Shown: piece by piece, positions 31,587 through 40,487 of the stretch | How positions within the stretch are numbered: the first letter of the stretch is position 1 | How the letters are laid out: each line of letters begins with the position of its first letter | Assembly (NCBI RefSeq): GCF_004000945.1 | Contig: NZ_BIMF01000033.1 | Coordinates: forward strand, 1 to 41,311 | Direction of reading: 5' to 3' | From: Paenibacillus lautus NBRC 15380 | Lineage (GTDB): Bacteria > Bacillota > Bacilli > Paenibacillales > Paenibacillaceae | DNA: 41,311 bases | Notes under the pieces: model-generated | Told to the model about the DNA's origin: nothing | The model's input: the letters and a program-made list of their open reading frames with translations, nothing else | Databases searched by the model: none | Program-made: the position numbers and the translations under genes

Positions 31587-32480
31587 TTACGACTCCGTCA
31601 GGAGCGCGTTATATATATCCCGCTTCGATACACCGCGATCACCCGCGGTTTTTTTCATGGCATCCTTGCGGCTTAGTCCTTCCCGCTCATAATGTTCCAC
31701 ATGCTCCTCCAGCGAAAGCTCCTGCCACCAGGCATTTTTCTCTCTGAGCTCCTCTTCTGCACTGCCGGCTTCAACCACCAAACAATATTCTCCCAATGGC
31801 GGATGCTCCGTGAGCCAGTCCAGACATTCGGAGATGCTTCCACGCAAGAATTCCTCATAGCGCTTGGTCAGTTCACGAGCCAAGGTCACCTTCCGATTTC
31901 CCAGTACCTCCTGAAGGATCTCCAGGGTCTTTTTCACGCGATGCGGAGATTCATAAAATAATAACGTTCCCTGCGCCGATTGCAATGCTTGCAGCTGCTG
32001 GACGATATCTTTACGCTCCCGCGGCAAAAAGCCGATAAACGTAAACCGTTCGGTCGGCAAACCCGACACGATTAAGGCGGAAAGGGCGGCATTGGCCCCC
32101 GGGATCGGAATAACCGAAATTCCTGCTTCAATCGCAAGTGAAACCAGATCACTGCCAGGGTCCGAAATCGCCGGCAGACCGGCGTCGCTGACGAGTGCCA
32201 CATTTTTTCCTTCTATTATATAACGTATGATTTCGGGTCCGCTGGCCGCCTTATTATGCTCGTGATAACTAAACAGCGGTTTAGCCGGAATTTCGAAATG
32301 GGTCAGCAGCTTTCGTGACTGCCGTGTATCCTCTGCCGCGATAATATCGCATTCCTGTAGGATGCGCACGGCGCGATAGGTCATATCCTCCAAATTACCG
32401 ATCGGCGTTGCCACCAAATACAGGGAACCCGGGCTTCCCTCTCCCTGATCGGCATAACTTTGCTGCACAAGAGTTCTCAT
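31587..32480 (-). CDS. rsmI: 16S rRNA (cytidine-2'-O)-methyltransferase RsmI
   Basis: 297 residues. The N-terminal SLYLVATPIGNLEDMTYRAVRIL and AAEDTRQSRKLL motifs are of the tetrapyrrole-methylase fold that RsmI uses to methylate C1402 of 16S rRNA. The start overlaps the trmN6-like stop codon (ATGA). B. subtilis has yazA (GIY-YIG) next to it; none is seen here. Confidence 0.97.
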   Translation of the reverse strand: MRTLVQQSYADQGEGSPGSLYLVATPIGNLEDMTYRAVRILQECDIIAAEDTRQSRKLLTHFEIPAKPLFSYHEHNKAASGPEIIRYIIEGKNVALVSDAGLPAISDPGSDLVSLAIEAGISVIPIPGANAALSALIVSGLPTERFTFIGFLPRERKDIVQQLQALQSAQGTLLFYESPHRVKKTLEILQEVLGNRKVTLARELTKRYEEFLRGSISECLDWLTEHPPLGEYCLVVEAGSAEEELREKNAWWQELSLEEHVEHYEREGLSRKDAMKKTAGDRGVSKRDIYNALLTES

Positions 32481-33244
32481 TCTTTCGTCTCATCCTTATG
32501 TGTTCCGTAGTAAATTTCCATAAAATCCAGTCCGTAGTTTCCTTGCTCATCATACACGATTAGCGGGGGCTTCAGCCGAACCTCAGGCTTCCCGTCCCGA
32601 ATCCCCTCAATAAGCACCATGTTCGCTTCCATATTCACGCGCGGATGGACAAATCGGATGACTTTGGGCTCAATCCGATATTTGCTCATCAGGCTGATGA
32701 TCTCCGCCAACCGCAGAGGCTTGTGGACCATGCTCATCTTCCCGCCTTGGCGAAGCAGTCTTGCACAGGATTCAATCACTTCCTCAAGCGTACAGTGAAT
32801 TTCATGCCTGGCAATCGCCTGGTGCTCATTCAGCTTCAAATCGCTGCCATTCATCGGCATATAAGGCGGGTTGACCGTAATCAGGTCGTACGCTCCATAA
32901 CCTTTTTCCTTGTACAGTTCCCGCAGATCGCCCTCATGGATCGTGATCTGATCCTGGAGATCATTCATCTCGACGCTCCGCCTGGCCATGTCCGCAAGTC
33001 TGGGCTGAATCTCAATCCCCTCGATCGGCGCGCCTGTACGAGTCGACAGCAGGATCGGAACAACCCCGTTCCCCGTGCACATATCCAGAATCCGCCCCCT
33101 GCGCGGAATGCTGGCAAACCTGGCAAGCAGGACGGCGTCCATGGAAAAGCTGAATACCTCCTCACTCTGGATGATGCCAAGCTCATGGGTAAGCAGATCA
33201 TCAATCCGCTCGGATGGTTGCAATAACACTTCTTTCAAATTCAT
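32477..33244 (-). CDS. yabB: tRNA1(Val) adenine-N6 methyltransferase family protein YabB
   Basis: 255 residues, class I SAM methyltransferase with GRILDMCTGNGVVPILLS (SAM loop, about 51-68) and catalytic NPPYM at about 125-129. It is in the TrmN6/YabB family, expected to methylate A37 of a tRNA; the substrate in this genus is inferred. AAAGGG lies 8 nt before the ATG. Confidence 0.93.
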   Translation of the reverse strand: MNLKEVLLQPSERIDDLLTHELGIIQSEEVFSFSMDAVLLARFASIPRRGRILDMCTGNGVVPILLSTRTGAPIEGIEIQPRLADMARRSVEMNDLQDQITIHEGDLRELYKEKGYGAYDLITVNPPYMPMNGSDLKLNEHQAIARHEIHCTLEEVIESCARLLRQGGKMSMVHKPLRLAEIISLMSKYRIEPKVIRFVHPRVNMEANMVLIEGIRDGKPEVRLKPPLIVYDEQGNYGLDFMEIYYGTHKDETKE

Positions 33245-33324
33245 AGTTTCAACCCTTTATCTCCATAATTCCAAACACGCGCTTTTGGTGTATCGGCTCT
33301 CTACATAGTACCCGATAAAATGAA

Positions 33325-33364
33325 TACACAAAAGGCTGCTCTTCACATTGCATGACAAGCAGCC
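33325..33364 (-). terminator. Possible second hairpin terminator before yabB
   Basis: Stem GGCTGCT/AGCAGCC (33358-33364 with 33334-33340) followed on the minus strand by TTTTGTG. It lies between the yabA terminator and yabB, so it could be a backup terminator or an attenuator. Confidence 0.55.
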
Positions 33365-33414
33365 GTATGGTATTTTTCAATCGCGATCCTTACAGTATAA
33401 CCTTTCCATTCTAG

Positions 33415-33444
33415 AAAAAAACCGTAGGCAGTTTCTCCTACGGC
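33415..33444 (-). terminator. Intrinsic terminator of yabA
   Basis: Stem CCGTAGG/CCTACGG (33437-33443 with 33422-33428) followed by TTTTTTT on the minus strand. Confidence 0.9.
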
Positions 33445-33447
33445 TTC

Positions 33448-33816
33448 TTATTTATTCAAAAATGACAAGCAGAACAGGCAATCCCCTTCCGTCCGCAGAT
33501 GTCCATAATAGACATTGCAGATGTGGAAGCCTTCATGATACAGCCGAGCCAGGTTGTCATACCCCTCGCCGACCACATCTTCATGTTCCTCATCCTTCAC
33601 ATGAGGCTGAGGTTGTAAAGCCACTGGGTTTTCCAATTCTGCCGGATTGACTTCCCGCTTTAAAATTTTCCGGAGCTGTTCATTTTCAAGACTGAGGCGA
33701 TGGTTCTCTTCCAGCAGTTCCTTGATGACCAGCTTAAGTCCACCCAGTTCACTGTGTATATGTCCCATCTGTGTTTCCAACTCTTGAATGAGCACAAAAA
33801 TGTTTTTCTTCTCCAA
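33448..33816 (-). CDS. yabA: Replication initiation control protein YabA
   Basis: 122 residues. An N-terminal coiled coil (about residues 1-60, leucine heptads in LETQMGHIHSELGGLKLVIKELLEENHRL) is joined by an acidic linker to a C-terminal zinc site with His at about 97 and C-x13-C-x2-C (HICNVYYGHLRTEGDCLFC). YabA binds DnaA and DnaN to limit re-initiation. Start TTG at 33816 with GGGGTG upstream. It is in its usual place with holB, ricT and the methylase pair. Confidence 0.94.
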   Translation of the reverse strand: MEKKNIFVLIQELETQMGHIHSELGGLKLVIKELLEENHRLSLENEQLRKILKREVNPAELENPVALQPQPHVKDEEHEDVVGEGYDNLARLYHEGFHICNVYYGHLRTEGDCLFCLSFLNK

Positions 33817-33848
33817 GTCTACACCCCGAAAATAAACATTCTATTGGA

Positions 33849-34649
33849 CTATTTGATGACAACGTCATCCATTGGAAGTTCTTTCACCTTTCCAATTTCA
33901 AACAGCTGAACATGAACCGTCCGCTTATCCGCATTCAGTCCGACTACTTTGCCTTCTCCAAGCGAAGTGACGACCATTTTCCCAGCGGATGGAAGCTCTT
34001 CTTTCACGCTTTCATAATTATCATGCTCAAACTTCAGGCAGCACATCAATCTTCCGCATAGCCCGGAAATTTTGGTCGGATTGAGCGATAGGCTTTGATC
34101 CTTTGCCATCTTGATCGATACCGGCTCAAAATCACCAAGCCATGAGGAACAGCACAGTACGCGTCCGCAAGGTCCAAGACCGCCGAGCATTTTCGCTTCA
34201 TCGCGAACTCCAATCTGGCGAAGTTCGATTCTTGTACGAAATATACTGGCCAGATCCTTGACCAGCTCACGGAAATCCACACGGCCTTCCGCCGTGAAGT
34301 AGAAAATGATTTTGTTGCGGTCAAAGGTAAATTCCACATCAACCAGCTTCATTTTCAGTTCGTGATCCCGAATTTTATTTAAACAGGTGGTGAATGCATC
34401 CTTTGCCGCTTGTTTATTCTCTTCAACCACACGGGCATCAGAATCACCAGCGATCCGAATGACCTTCTTAAGCGGAAGGACAACGTCTGATTCACCGACC
34501 TCCTTCTTTCCTATCACAACTTGACCATACTCAATGCCTCTCGCGGTTTCCACAATGACGGATTGTTCCTTCTCCACGGGCAGGTCGAGCGGATCAAAGT
34601 AATATATTTTGCCCGCTTTCTTAAAGCGGACACCTACTACACTGTACAA
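33849..34649 (-). CDS. ricT: RicT (YaaT), PSP1-domain subunit of the Ric complex
   Basis: About 266 residues. PSP1-type protein with conserved VVGVRFKKAGKIYYFDP start and two cysteine groups, CGRVLCC and CGRLMCC, expected to bind iron-sulfur clusters with RicA and RicF. RicT supports RNase Y activity and the sporulation phosphorelay in B. subtilis. I prefer TTG at 34649 because AAGGGGG lies 7-8 nt upstream and this matches the known N-terminus. A GTG at 34709 would extend it by 20 residues and overlap holB by 4 bp. Confidence 0.93.
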   Translation of the reverse strand: MYSVVGVRFKKAGKIYYFDPLDLPVEKEQSVIVETARGIEYGQVVIGKKEVGESDVVLPLKKVIRIAGDSDARVVEENKQAAKDAFTTCLNKIRDHELKMKLVDVEFTFDRNKIIFYFTAEGRVDFRELVKDLASIFRTRIELRQIGVRDEAKMLGGLGPCGRVLCCSSWLGDFEPVSIKMAKDQSLSLNPTKISGLCGRLMCCLKFEHDNYESVKEELPSAGKMVVTSLGEGKVVGLNADKRTVHVQLFEIGKVKELPMDDVVIK

Positions 34650-34705
34650 AAATAAACCCCCTTGTGCCTGTACATAATGGCCATTCTGCGGGCCTGGGGG
34701 TGTGC

Positions 34706-35692
34706 TCACGCCGGAGTGTTACCGCCCAAACCCATCAATAACTGCTCTAAACTGAGCTGTCCATTGACATTATAGCGTAACTTCTTCTGACACTCTGCGG
34801 CCAAATCCATGTATGACACCCACTGTGCTGTGCTGCGGGCTGATGCATGACCAGAGATATACTCTGCCTGATCTATGAAAACGAGAGACTCTTTCCTTCC
34901 ATACTGGACATGGATCATGTCCTTAAACCATAAATGAAACATACTGAACAATAGGTCCAGATGATCTGAGAGCTCGGTTTTGAACACTTTTTGACTCGCT
35001 GTGATGATCGCAGAGCCACTGCGGTTCAAAGACTCCTTCCCTAATTGTAACACTACGTTTCTAATTTCTGCAAACCAATTCTCACTCAATATTTTCCTGC
35101 ACTCATCAAGTCCTGACGAAAGATGAACTGCGCAGCGTACAAGTGCGGCAGGATAACCTTCCCCTACAAGAACCTTCTCCATCATCTGGGGATCTAAAGC
35201 CCGGAATGGAACCTGCTGGGATCTCGATTGAATGGTGGGCAGAAGGGCTTGTCCGTTCTCGGCAATCAGAATAGCTACAGCCGGTGCTTGCGGTTCCTCC
35301 AGAAATTTTAGCAGGCTGTTGGCTGCCTGGGTGGTCATCTTCTCCGCCCGGTCAATGATATAAACCTTAGGATTGCGATTCTCCGATCGATAGGAGAATA
35401 TACGCTGAAGATCGCGAATCTGATCGATCTTAATGCTGGCTCCATCAGGCTCAATCAACGTAAGGTCGGGATGGTTGCCATGATCTACCTTGCGGCATTC
35501 CAAACACTGACCGCAGGCATCGTCCTCAAGTTCCGTACAAAACAAAGCCTTGGCAAACGTAAGCGCCGTCTGCATCTGTCCGGCACCACTCGGGCCGCTA
35601 AACAGATAGGCATGACTGACCGCATTACGGCGCAAGGCATTTTGCAGCAGTTGCTTCGCAGTCTCTTGACCTACGATATCATTAAAAGACAT
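34706..35692 (-). CDS. holB: DNA polymerase III delta' subunit
   Basis: 328 residues, AAA+ clamp-loader fold. The Walker A region reads GPSGAGQMQTA, with Gln replacing the catalytic Lys, as expected for a non-ATPase delta' subunit. A zinc module CGQCLECRKVDHGNH is present (about 58-75). It belongs to the clamp-loader complex. The Shine-Dalgarno is close to the ATG (GAGG then 4 nt). Confidence 0.95.
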   Translation of the reverse strand: MSFNDIVGQETAKQLLQNALRRNAVSHAYLFSGPSGAGQMQTALTFAKALFCTELEDDACGQCLECRKVDHGNHPDLTLIEPDGASIKIDQIRDLQRIFSYRSENRNPKVYIIDRAEKMTTQAANSLLKFLEEPQAPAVAILIAENGQALLPTIQSRSQQVPFRALDPQMMEKVLVGEGYPAALVRCAVHLSSGLDECRKILSENWFAEIRNVVLQLGKESLNRSGSAIITASQKVFKTELSDHLDLLFSMFHLWFKDMIHVQYGRKESLVFIDQAEYISGHASARSTAQWVSYMDLAAECQKKLRYNVNGQLSLEQLLMGLGGNTPA

Positions 35693-35775
35693 AAGTCCTC
35701 ACTTTCTATCAATCCCTCATGACCCTCCATTACGGAGCAATCATGAATCACGATACGATTCCTTGCTTTTTGCGG

Positions 35776-36219
35776 CTAGAATACAAGATTGATCAGCATG
35801 CCGCGAATTTCACCAACTCGGTTCAGCAGATCAATTCTCCCCTGCTCCGTATCCAGCAGTTCATCCGCCATCGCGAGCAGCGCAGAATCGACTTCATCGA
35901 TTACATTATAACGCTTGCCGCGTCCCCGGCGGTCCCAGCCGCGCGTTTCCTTCATTTTCACACCACGGCGTACCGTCTCCTCCAGGAATCGGCGAACCAT
36001 CAATTTATACGCTTTTAGCTCGCGAACGGTCATCGCCTTTGCCAAACGATCCCCTTGCATTGCAATTTCACGCATTTGACGACTCAGCTCTTCATGGGTT
36101 GCACGATCTCCCTGCTGCTGCATCATATCCGAGAACGATCGCTTCTGAATCGGTCTGGCGTTACCATCCGGCACCGTGAGTTCACTTTTCATGGGCCGAA
36201 AGCCCGGATTGATCTTCAC
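35776..36219 (-). CDS. yaaR: YaaR family protein (DUF327)
   Basis: 147 residues, mostly helical with charged repeats. The C-terminal half (RRFLEETVRRGVKMKETRGWDRRGRGKRYNVIDEVDSALLAMADELL) is the YaaR/DUF327 signature. Function unknown; it lies between darA and holB as in B. subtilis. It starts with GTG and a weak site. Competing hairpins lie in its leader (36265-36317). Confidence 0.93.
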   Translation of the reverse strand: MKINPGFRPMKSELTVPDGNARPIQKRSFSDMMQQQGDRATHEELSRQMREIAMQGDRLAKAMTVRELKAYKLMVRRFLEETVRRGVKMKETRGWDRRGRGKRYNVIDEVDSALLAMADELLDTEQGRIDLLNRVGEIRGMLINLVF

Positions 36220-36264
36220 CTGAATCCACCGCCTATTGCGTTATTCTTTGCATCTAATAAAACG

Positions 36265-36317
36265 GAGGCATCCGGTACGTTCATATCGAACAAACCTGTG
36301 CCTCACGTGAACGTACC
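36265..36317 (-). promoter_or_regulatory. Competing hairpins in the yaaR leader
   Basis: Stem A: GGTACGTTCA/TGAACGTACC (36308-36317 with 36274-36283), 10 bp. Stem B: GAGGCA/TGCCTC (36299-36304 with 36265-36270), then CGTTTTATTAG. B begins in the loop of A and ends after A, so they cannot both be simple hairpins. B with its U-rich tail resembles a terminator. The remaining interval (36318-36556) shows AT-rich sequence and a short inverted repeat TTGTCA/TGACAA near 36338. Confidence 0.65.
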
Positions 36318-36556
36318 TTGAAATGGATTACTTGTCAAGCGATTCACTGACAATTATCAATAAATGGGGCGATTATCCGGAATCCATCCAATTCATCCAT
36401 CTATTAAGATCATCTCCCGAGTGCGGCGATCTACGGTAACTATTTTTATTATGATACAGAAGTGGTTCAGAAGACTTTGGTTACAGGAGAACACAGCCGT
36501 CAAATATCCCAATAAAAACATCCGTTACGTATCTATCGCAGATCCAGAAAATGAAT

Positions 36557-36886
36557 TTAGAAATGCTCGAATCGTTCTACAGGGAGAACAAACACCGTTG
36601 CGCCACCAACCTGAACTTCGACAGGAAGCGGCAAGTAGGAATCGGTTGTACCACTCATAGGGGTTACCGGAGTGACCAGCTGTTCACGAACCTTACAGCT
36701 TGTGCGAATGACGCTGAGCACACTTTCAACCTGTGAATCGTCTACCCCGATCATAAAGGTGGTGTTCCCCGCCTTCAGGAAGCCGCCTGTACTTGCAAGC
36801 TTTGTTGCCCGAAAATTAGCTTTGACCAATGCGGCGGAGAGACGGTTGCTATCTTTATCCTGGACAATCGCAACAATCAATTTCAT
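36557..36886 (-). CDS. darA: Cyclic di-AMP receptor DarA (YaaQ/PstA)
   Basis: 109 residues, PII-like fold: MKLIVAIVQDKDSNRLSAALVKANFRATKLASTGGFLKAGNTTFMIG and C-terminal VGGATVFVLPVERFEHF. It matches DarA/PstA, which binds c-di-AMP as a trimer. The downstream targets are poorly known. AAGGAGG precedes the ATG by 8 nt. Confidence 0.97.
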   Translation of the reverse strand: MKLIVAIVQDKDSNRLSAALVKANFRATKLASTGGFLKAGNTTFMIGVDDSQVESVLSVIRTSCKVREQLVTPVTPMSGTTDSYLPLPVEVQVGGATVFVLPVERFEHF

Positions 36887-36950
36887 GGTAAACCCTCCTT
36901 GTTTATTTGGACATCGTATGTCCTTAACACTACTTATTTGACAAACAACC

Positions 36951-37595
36951 TCAAAAATCCTTTAATATCGCGTCTTCCAAGTGACGAATCATTTCTCTTT
37001 CCACCTGAGCCGGCGTCTTGGAAGCATCCACGATGCGAATTCGATCCGGATTACGCTCTGCTACCAATAGATAGCCTTCCCTAACTTTCTCATGAAATGC
37101 CATGGTCTCCATATCCAGCCGATTCATTTCCCGGTCTGCATTCGCCGTGATCCGTGACATGCCAATCTTCGGCTCCACATCAAACAACAGCGTTAGATCC
37201 GGCATGCGGGTATCGATCGCAAATTGATTGATGTCCCATACCTCCTCCATGCCCAGTCCGCGTGCATATCCCTGGTAAACCAGACTACTGTCCACGAATC
37301 GGTCACACAGAACAGTCAAGCCCTGACTCAAAGCCGGCTCCACCTTCTCCACAAGATGCTGGCGGCGGGCTGCCGCATACAACAATGCTTCTGTCCGTGC
37401 ATCCATCGCGGTATGCTCCGGATCGAGAATAATGGAGCGGATTTTCTCCGCAATCTCAATACCGCCGGGTTCGCGTGTAATCAGATACGGGATCGAATGA
37501 TTCTGCATAAAGGCAGCGAGTCTGCCCATCATGGTCGTTTTACCGGATCCGTCTCCTCCTTCGATGGTAATAAATAGTGGTCTGCGATTATTCAT
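36951..37595 (-). CDS. tmk: Thymidylate kinase
   Basis: 214 residues. P-loop EGGDGSGKTT at about 12-21, ITREPGG and LCDRFVDSSLVYQG are canonical Tmk motifs. It makes dTDP from dTMP. ATG at 37595 has AGGA 6 nt upstream; the longer frame adds 31 residues and would overlap the next gene, so it is unlikely. Confidence 0.97.
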   Translation of the reverse strand: MNNRRPLFITIEGGDGSGKTTMMGRLAAFMQNHSIPYLITREPGGIEIAEKIRSIILDPEHTAMDARTEALLYAAARRQHLVEKVEPALSQGLTVLCDRFVDSSLVYQGYARGLGMEEVWDINQFAIDTRMPDLTLLFDVEPKIGMSRITANADREMNRLDMETMAFHEKVREGYLLVAERNPDRIRIVDASKTPAQVEREMIRHLEDAILKDF

Positions 37596-37684
37596 AGCGT
37601 ATCCTGCTTTCATCATTTGTTGATCATGGAGCTCGAAGTTATACGCTCCGGTAGATATACCAACGTATAGTGGAGTCACTTCCT

Positions 37685-39352
37685 TCACGTTTCCTTATAA
37701 ACGACAATGGTTTGCAGCGTCGGATCGGATATCCCCTGGCATTTTGCCCCCGCATTCCTTAATCCCATAAGCCTCTGTTCCATTCCCGCTGAGATGTCTT
37801 CACCAGGGTATAAGATCGGTATACCTGGTGGATAGGGAATAACCATCTCTGCTGCCTTTCGACCAGCACTCTTCTCTAAGGGCACCGATTCCAACCTCTC
37901 CCTCTCAATCGGCCTAAGTGAGAAAGGAATTGGGGCCGAATAAGGAATCTCCGAGGACAAATTGTTCCACGTGGAAACATCGAAAATCCGTTTTGTTTCA
38001 GTTAACAAGTTAGCACCGACATCCGAATCATTGGAATCCATATTCCCGTGGGCCATTGGCGGCTCATAACTCGTGAAATCCCCCTGATCCCGCAATGTCC
38101 GGATCAGGAATTCCGTGCTCTCTGCCGTAGTGCCTGGTTTGGTTACGCTCCCTTCTGTCTTCTCCCCCTGCTCTACAATATGCACAAGAGCCCATAAGAC
38201 GTGATTCGCATCTTCCCGAGTCGATCCCAGCGTAAACAATAAGACGACGCGCAGCTCGTCGCTCATCTCCGGCACACAGCCGCGCGCCTCTAGTGCGCGC
38301 TGGAGTGCATACCCGCTCAGGGACCCGGTGCGGTCATAGATGACCGCCTTGAACGGGTCCTGGCGGGTATATGCCGCAGCGGCTGTGCCCGCGGCGTGGC
38401 CCCCGGGCTGCGGCGGCTGCAGCAGCCCGAAGCGCGGTAGCTTCGCGAGGCCGCGCCGGAAGGCCTCCACGGCGGCCAGGCCAGCCGTGAAGGCGCCTGC
38501 GCCCTGCGTGTGCAGCAGGCGCCGTGCCAGATCCAGCGAAGCCATGAGCGGGTACGAGGGGCTGGAGCTCTGCACCATGGCCAGCCGCTGGCGCAGCAGG
38601 CTGCGGTCGAGCAGCCCGCCCTGTACATGCAGCATGGCTCCCATCGTCATAGCGGCTAACATCTTGTGTGTGGATTGAACCACACCATCCGCGCCGCATG
38701 ACAAAGCATTCATCGGCAGCTGGGGATGCTGTCCGTAATGAGCTCCATGCGCTTCATCCACGAGCAGTGGAATGCCTCGCTCATGGCAAGCATCCGCGAG
38801 CGGTCTTAAGTCGCTCCCCATCCCGTAGTAGTTCGGCATCGTGATGATTGCGCCCCGGGCCTCAGGGAAGGCCTCAAGAGCCGCTGCTAGTGTAGCTGCG
38901 GATGGAGCAACGGCTAAACCGCTCTGCTTGTCCATCTCCGGCTGAAGAAATACCGCCTGTGCACCGGCCAGCATCAATCCGCTCAAGACGGACTTATGTA
39001 CGTTCCGCTGAACGAGCAGGATATCCCCCGGTTCGCGGCATACTGTCAGGATCAGCGCCAGATTGCCAGCCGTACTCCCGCCCACCAGGAAGAAGCTTTC
39101 CTCTGCGCCAAAACAATCGGCCGCCAGCTCCTGTGCTTCCTGAATAACGCCTTCAGGATGAAATAAATCATCGGTCCCGGTAATTTCCGTCACATCAATG
39201 CGCATGGCCTCTCGCAGCATCTCCGTAGCATTACCTTCTCCCACATATGCCCTGCCATTTTTATGACCAGGTACGTGAAAAGATGAAGCCCCACGTTCCC
39301 GATACCCCATTAAAGCCTCTGCAAGTGGGGCACGCTCTCTATGTGTAGTCAT
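37685..39352 (-). CDS. PLP-dependent Orn/Lys/Arg decarboxylase family protein, YaaO-like
   Basis: About 555 residues. The aspartate-aminotransferase-fold domain has FHVPGHKNG at about residue 27, VDEAHGAHYG and STHKMLAAMTMGAMLH, the expected PLP-binding Lys. B. subtilis YaaO is near 480 residues, so the C-terminus is longer and includes an acidic, low-complexity insert around 425-475. Substrate unknown. The start at 39352 is better spaced from GAAGGG than the ATG at 39358. The middle (about 38230-38640) is notably GC-rich. Confidence 0.9.
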   Translation of the reverse strand: MTTHRERAPLAEALMGYRERGASSFHVPGHKNGRAYVGEGNATEMLREAMRIDVTEITGTDDLFHPEGVIQEAQELAADCFGAEESFFLVGGSTAGNLALILTVCREPGDILLVQRNVHKSVLSGLMLAGAQAVFLQPEMDKQSGLAVAPSAATLAAALEAFPEARGAIITMPNYYGMGSDLRPLADACHERGIPLLVDEAHGAHYGQHPQLPMNALSCGADGVVQSTHKMLAAMTMGAMLHVQGGLLDRSLLRQRLAMVQSSSPSYPLMASLDLARRLLHTQGAGAFTAGLAAVEAFRRGLAKLPRFGLLQPPQPGGHAAGTAAAAYTRQDPFKAVIYDRTGSLSGYALQRALEARGCVPEMSDELRVVLLFTLGSTREDANHVLWALVHIVEQGEKTEGSVTKPGTTAESTEFLIRTLRDQGDFTSYEPPMAHGNMDSNDSDVGANLLTETKRIFDVSTWNNLSSEIPYSAPIPFSLRPIERERLESVPLEKSAGRKAAEMVIPYPPGIPILYPGEDISAGMEQRLMGLRNAGAKCQGISDPTLQTIVVYKET

Positions 39353-39444
39353 CGACATATCCCTTCGGATTACATTCTCTAACCTATTTTAACGCAATTT
39401 GAAACCTACGCCTACGTCTCCATGAACGGAAAATCCCCTCTAAA

Positions 39445-39469
39445 CAAAAAAAGGCCTCTCATTCAGGCC
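39445..39469 (-). terminator. Intrinsic terminator of gin
   Basis: Stem GGCCT/AGGCC (39465-39469 with 39453-39457) with seven T after it on the minus strand. It lies between gin and the decarboxylase gene. Confidence 0.8.
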
Positions 39470-39491
39470 CATTTGACGCGTGTACCGGCAT

Positions 39492-39677
39492 CTATGCATT
39501 TTTTGGCATGGCAATCTGTTTTAATTGACGGATGAAAAAATGATATTTGGCATCTTCCGCGCTGGTATGAACGATTTCGGATTCACATTCCTCGCATACG
39601 AATTGCGATACAATGGTAATCCCCTCTGTCTTCGTCTGATTGCATATGATACACACGTGTTCGGTCAATTCTTCCAT
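39492..39677 (-). CDS. csfB: Sigma-G inhibitor Gin (CsfB)
   Basis: 61 residues. Two CxxC pairs (CIIC, CEEC) form a zinc-ribbon, then a helical tail (KYHFFIRQLKQIA). In B. subtilis Gin blocks premature sigma-G and also sigma-E activity. ATG at 39677 fits AAGGTGGG with 6-nt spacing; ATG at 39683 is too close. A possible sigma-F/G promoter is at 39706-39735. Confidence 0.92.
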   Translation of the reverse strand: MEELTEHVCIICNQTKTEGITIVSQFVCEECESEIVHTSAEDAKYHFFIRQLKQIAMPKNA

Positions 39678-39705
39678 AACCATCCCACCTTGATCCTTTT
39701 CCTAT

Positions 39706-39735
39706 TAGTATGACACAGTTTCTATTATTTTAAAC
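39706..39735 (-). promoter_or_regulatory. Possible sigma-F/sigma-G promoter of gin
   Basis: GTTTA (39731-39735), 18 bp, CATACTA (39706-39712). GTTTA fits the sigma-F -35 GYWTA and CATACTA fits the sigma-G -10 CATNHTA. B. subtilis csfB is sigma-F dependent. Confidence 0.45.
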
Positions 39736-39909
39736 CTTTTCATAGGATATCGGTCTACGCTTTATTTATATGTACCCCTTGGTGGCCTTGTGTCTGTACC
39801 TTTTTTTTCAGCTTAATAAAAATATGATTTTGTCCGATAAAAACATAAAAGACTTAAACTTCTCGTCTATCGAAATTTACTTCTACTTAAAGGGGGACGG
39901 CATAGCCCA

Positions 39910-40431
39910 ATGGCAGATCCACATGGTCAAGCCACCTTTTATCACTATCGATTAATTAAGAAAATCCAAATTTCCAAAAGCTTGCTCATCCTCTACTTAA
40001 GCCTGCCTTGGCTTGCTGCGGCTGCAGGGACATTTTGGGTATCACCGTATTTCCTGCTTTATCTGCTAATCGCCTTTCCGCTTATGTTATGGATCCAGTA
40101 TGTCGTTGGGCATACCGTGCTCATCCTATTGGGAACAAGCTACCGGAAACGTTGGCGCTTCCGTCTGAGGTTGCCTTGGCTTGGTTATATACCGGATCAA
40201 CACGTCAGCCGTCGCGTATTTAATTTGGTGCAGTTCTATACCTGTTGGGTAGGGATTGTCTTAAGCGCTATCATGGCCTTCTGGTCACCGCTGCCTTTTG
40301 CGATCGCACTTCTGTTCTGGCATCTGTGGTTCCTTCTCCCTCGCGGCTATACGATGCTGCGTTTGAGCGGCCAGCGTAAAGATGGCATGTTGAAAATGAA
40401 TGAACAGGACATCTCCTACTACCTGCAATAA
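39910..40431 (+). CDS. Predicted integral membrane protein of unknown function
   Basis: 173 residues on the plus strand, diverging from gin. After a polar N-terminus there are about four hydrophobic helices (about 27-47, 48-72, 113-130, 130-148), separated by a basic cytoplasmic loop (RKRWRFRLRLPWL). The C-terminus is hydrophilic. I do not recognise the family. AAAGGGGG lies 13 nt before the ATG, which is longer than usual. A shared hairpin ends it. Confidence 0.72.
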   Translation: MADPHGQATFYHYRLIKKIQISKSLLILYLSLPWLAAAAGTFWVSPYFLLYLLIAFPLMLWIQYVVGHTVLILLGTSYRKRWRFRLRLPWLGYIPDQHVSRRVFNLVQFYTCWVGIVLSAIMAFWSPLPFAIALLFWHLWFLLPRGYTMLRLSGQRKDGMLKMNEQDISYYLQ

Positions 40432-40487
40432 TATTAGAACTCTGCGTCCATCACTACATAGCGTTATAAATTCTTTTTCCGTTTCAT

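Noticed and set aside
36364..36660. 98-codon plus-strand ORF before darA
   Set aside because: No ribosome site, overlaps the 3' end of darA, low-complexity translation.
39770..39955. 61-codon plus-strand ORF before the membrane gene
   Set aside because: No ribosome site and it overlaps the better-supported start of the 39910 gene in another frame.
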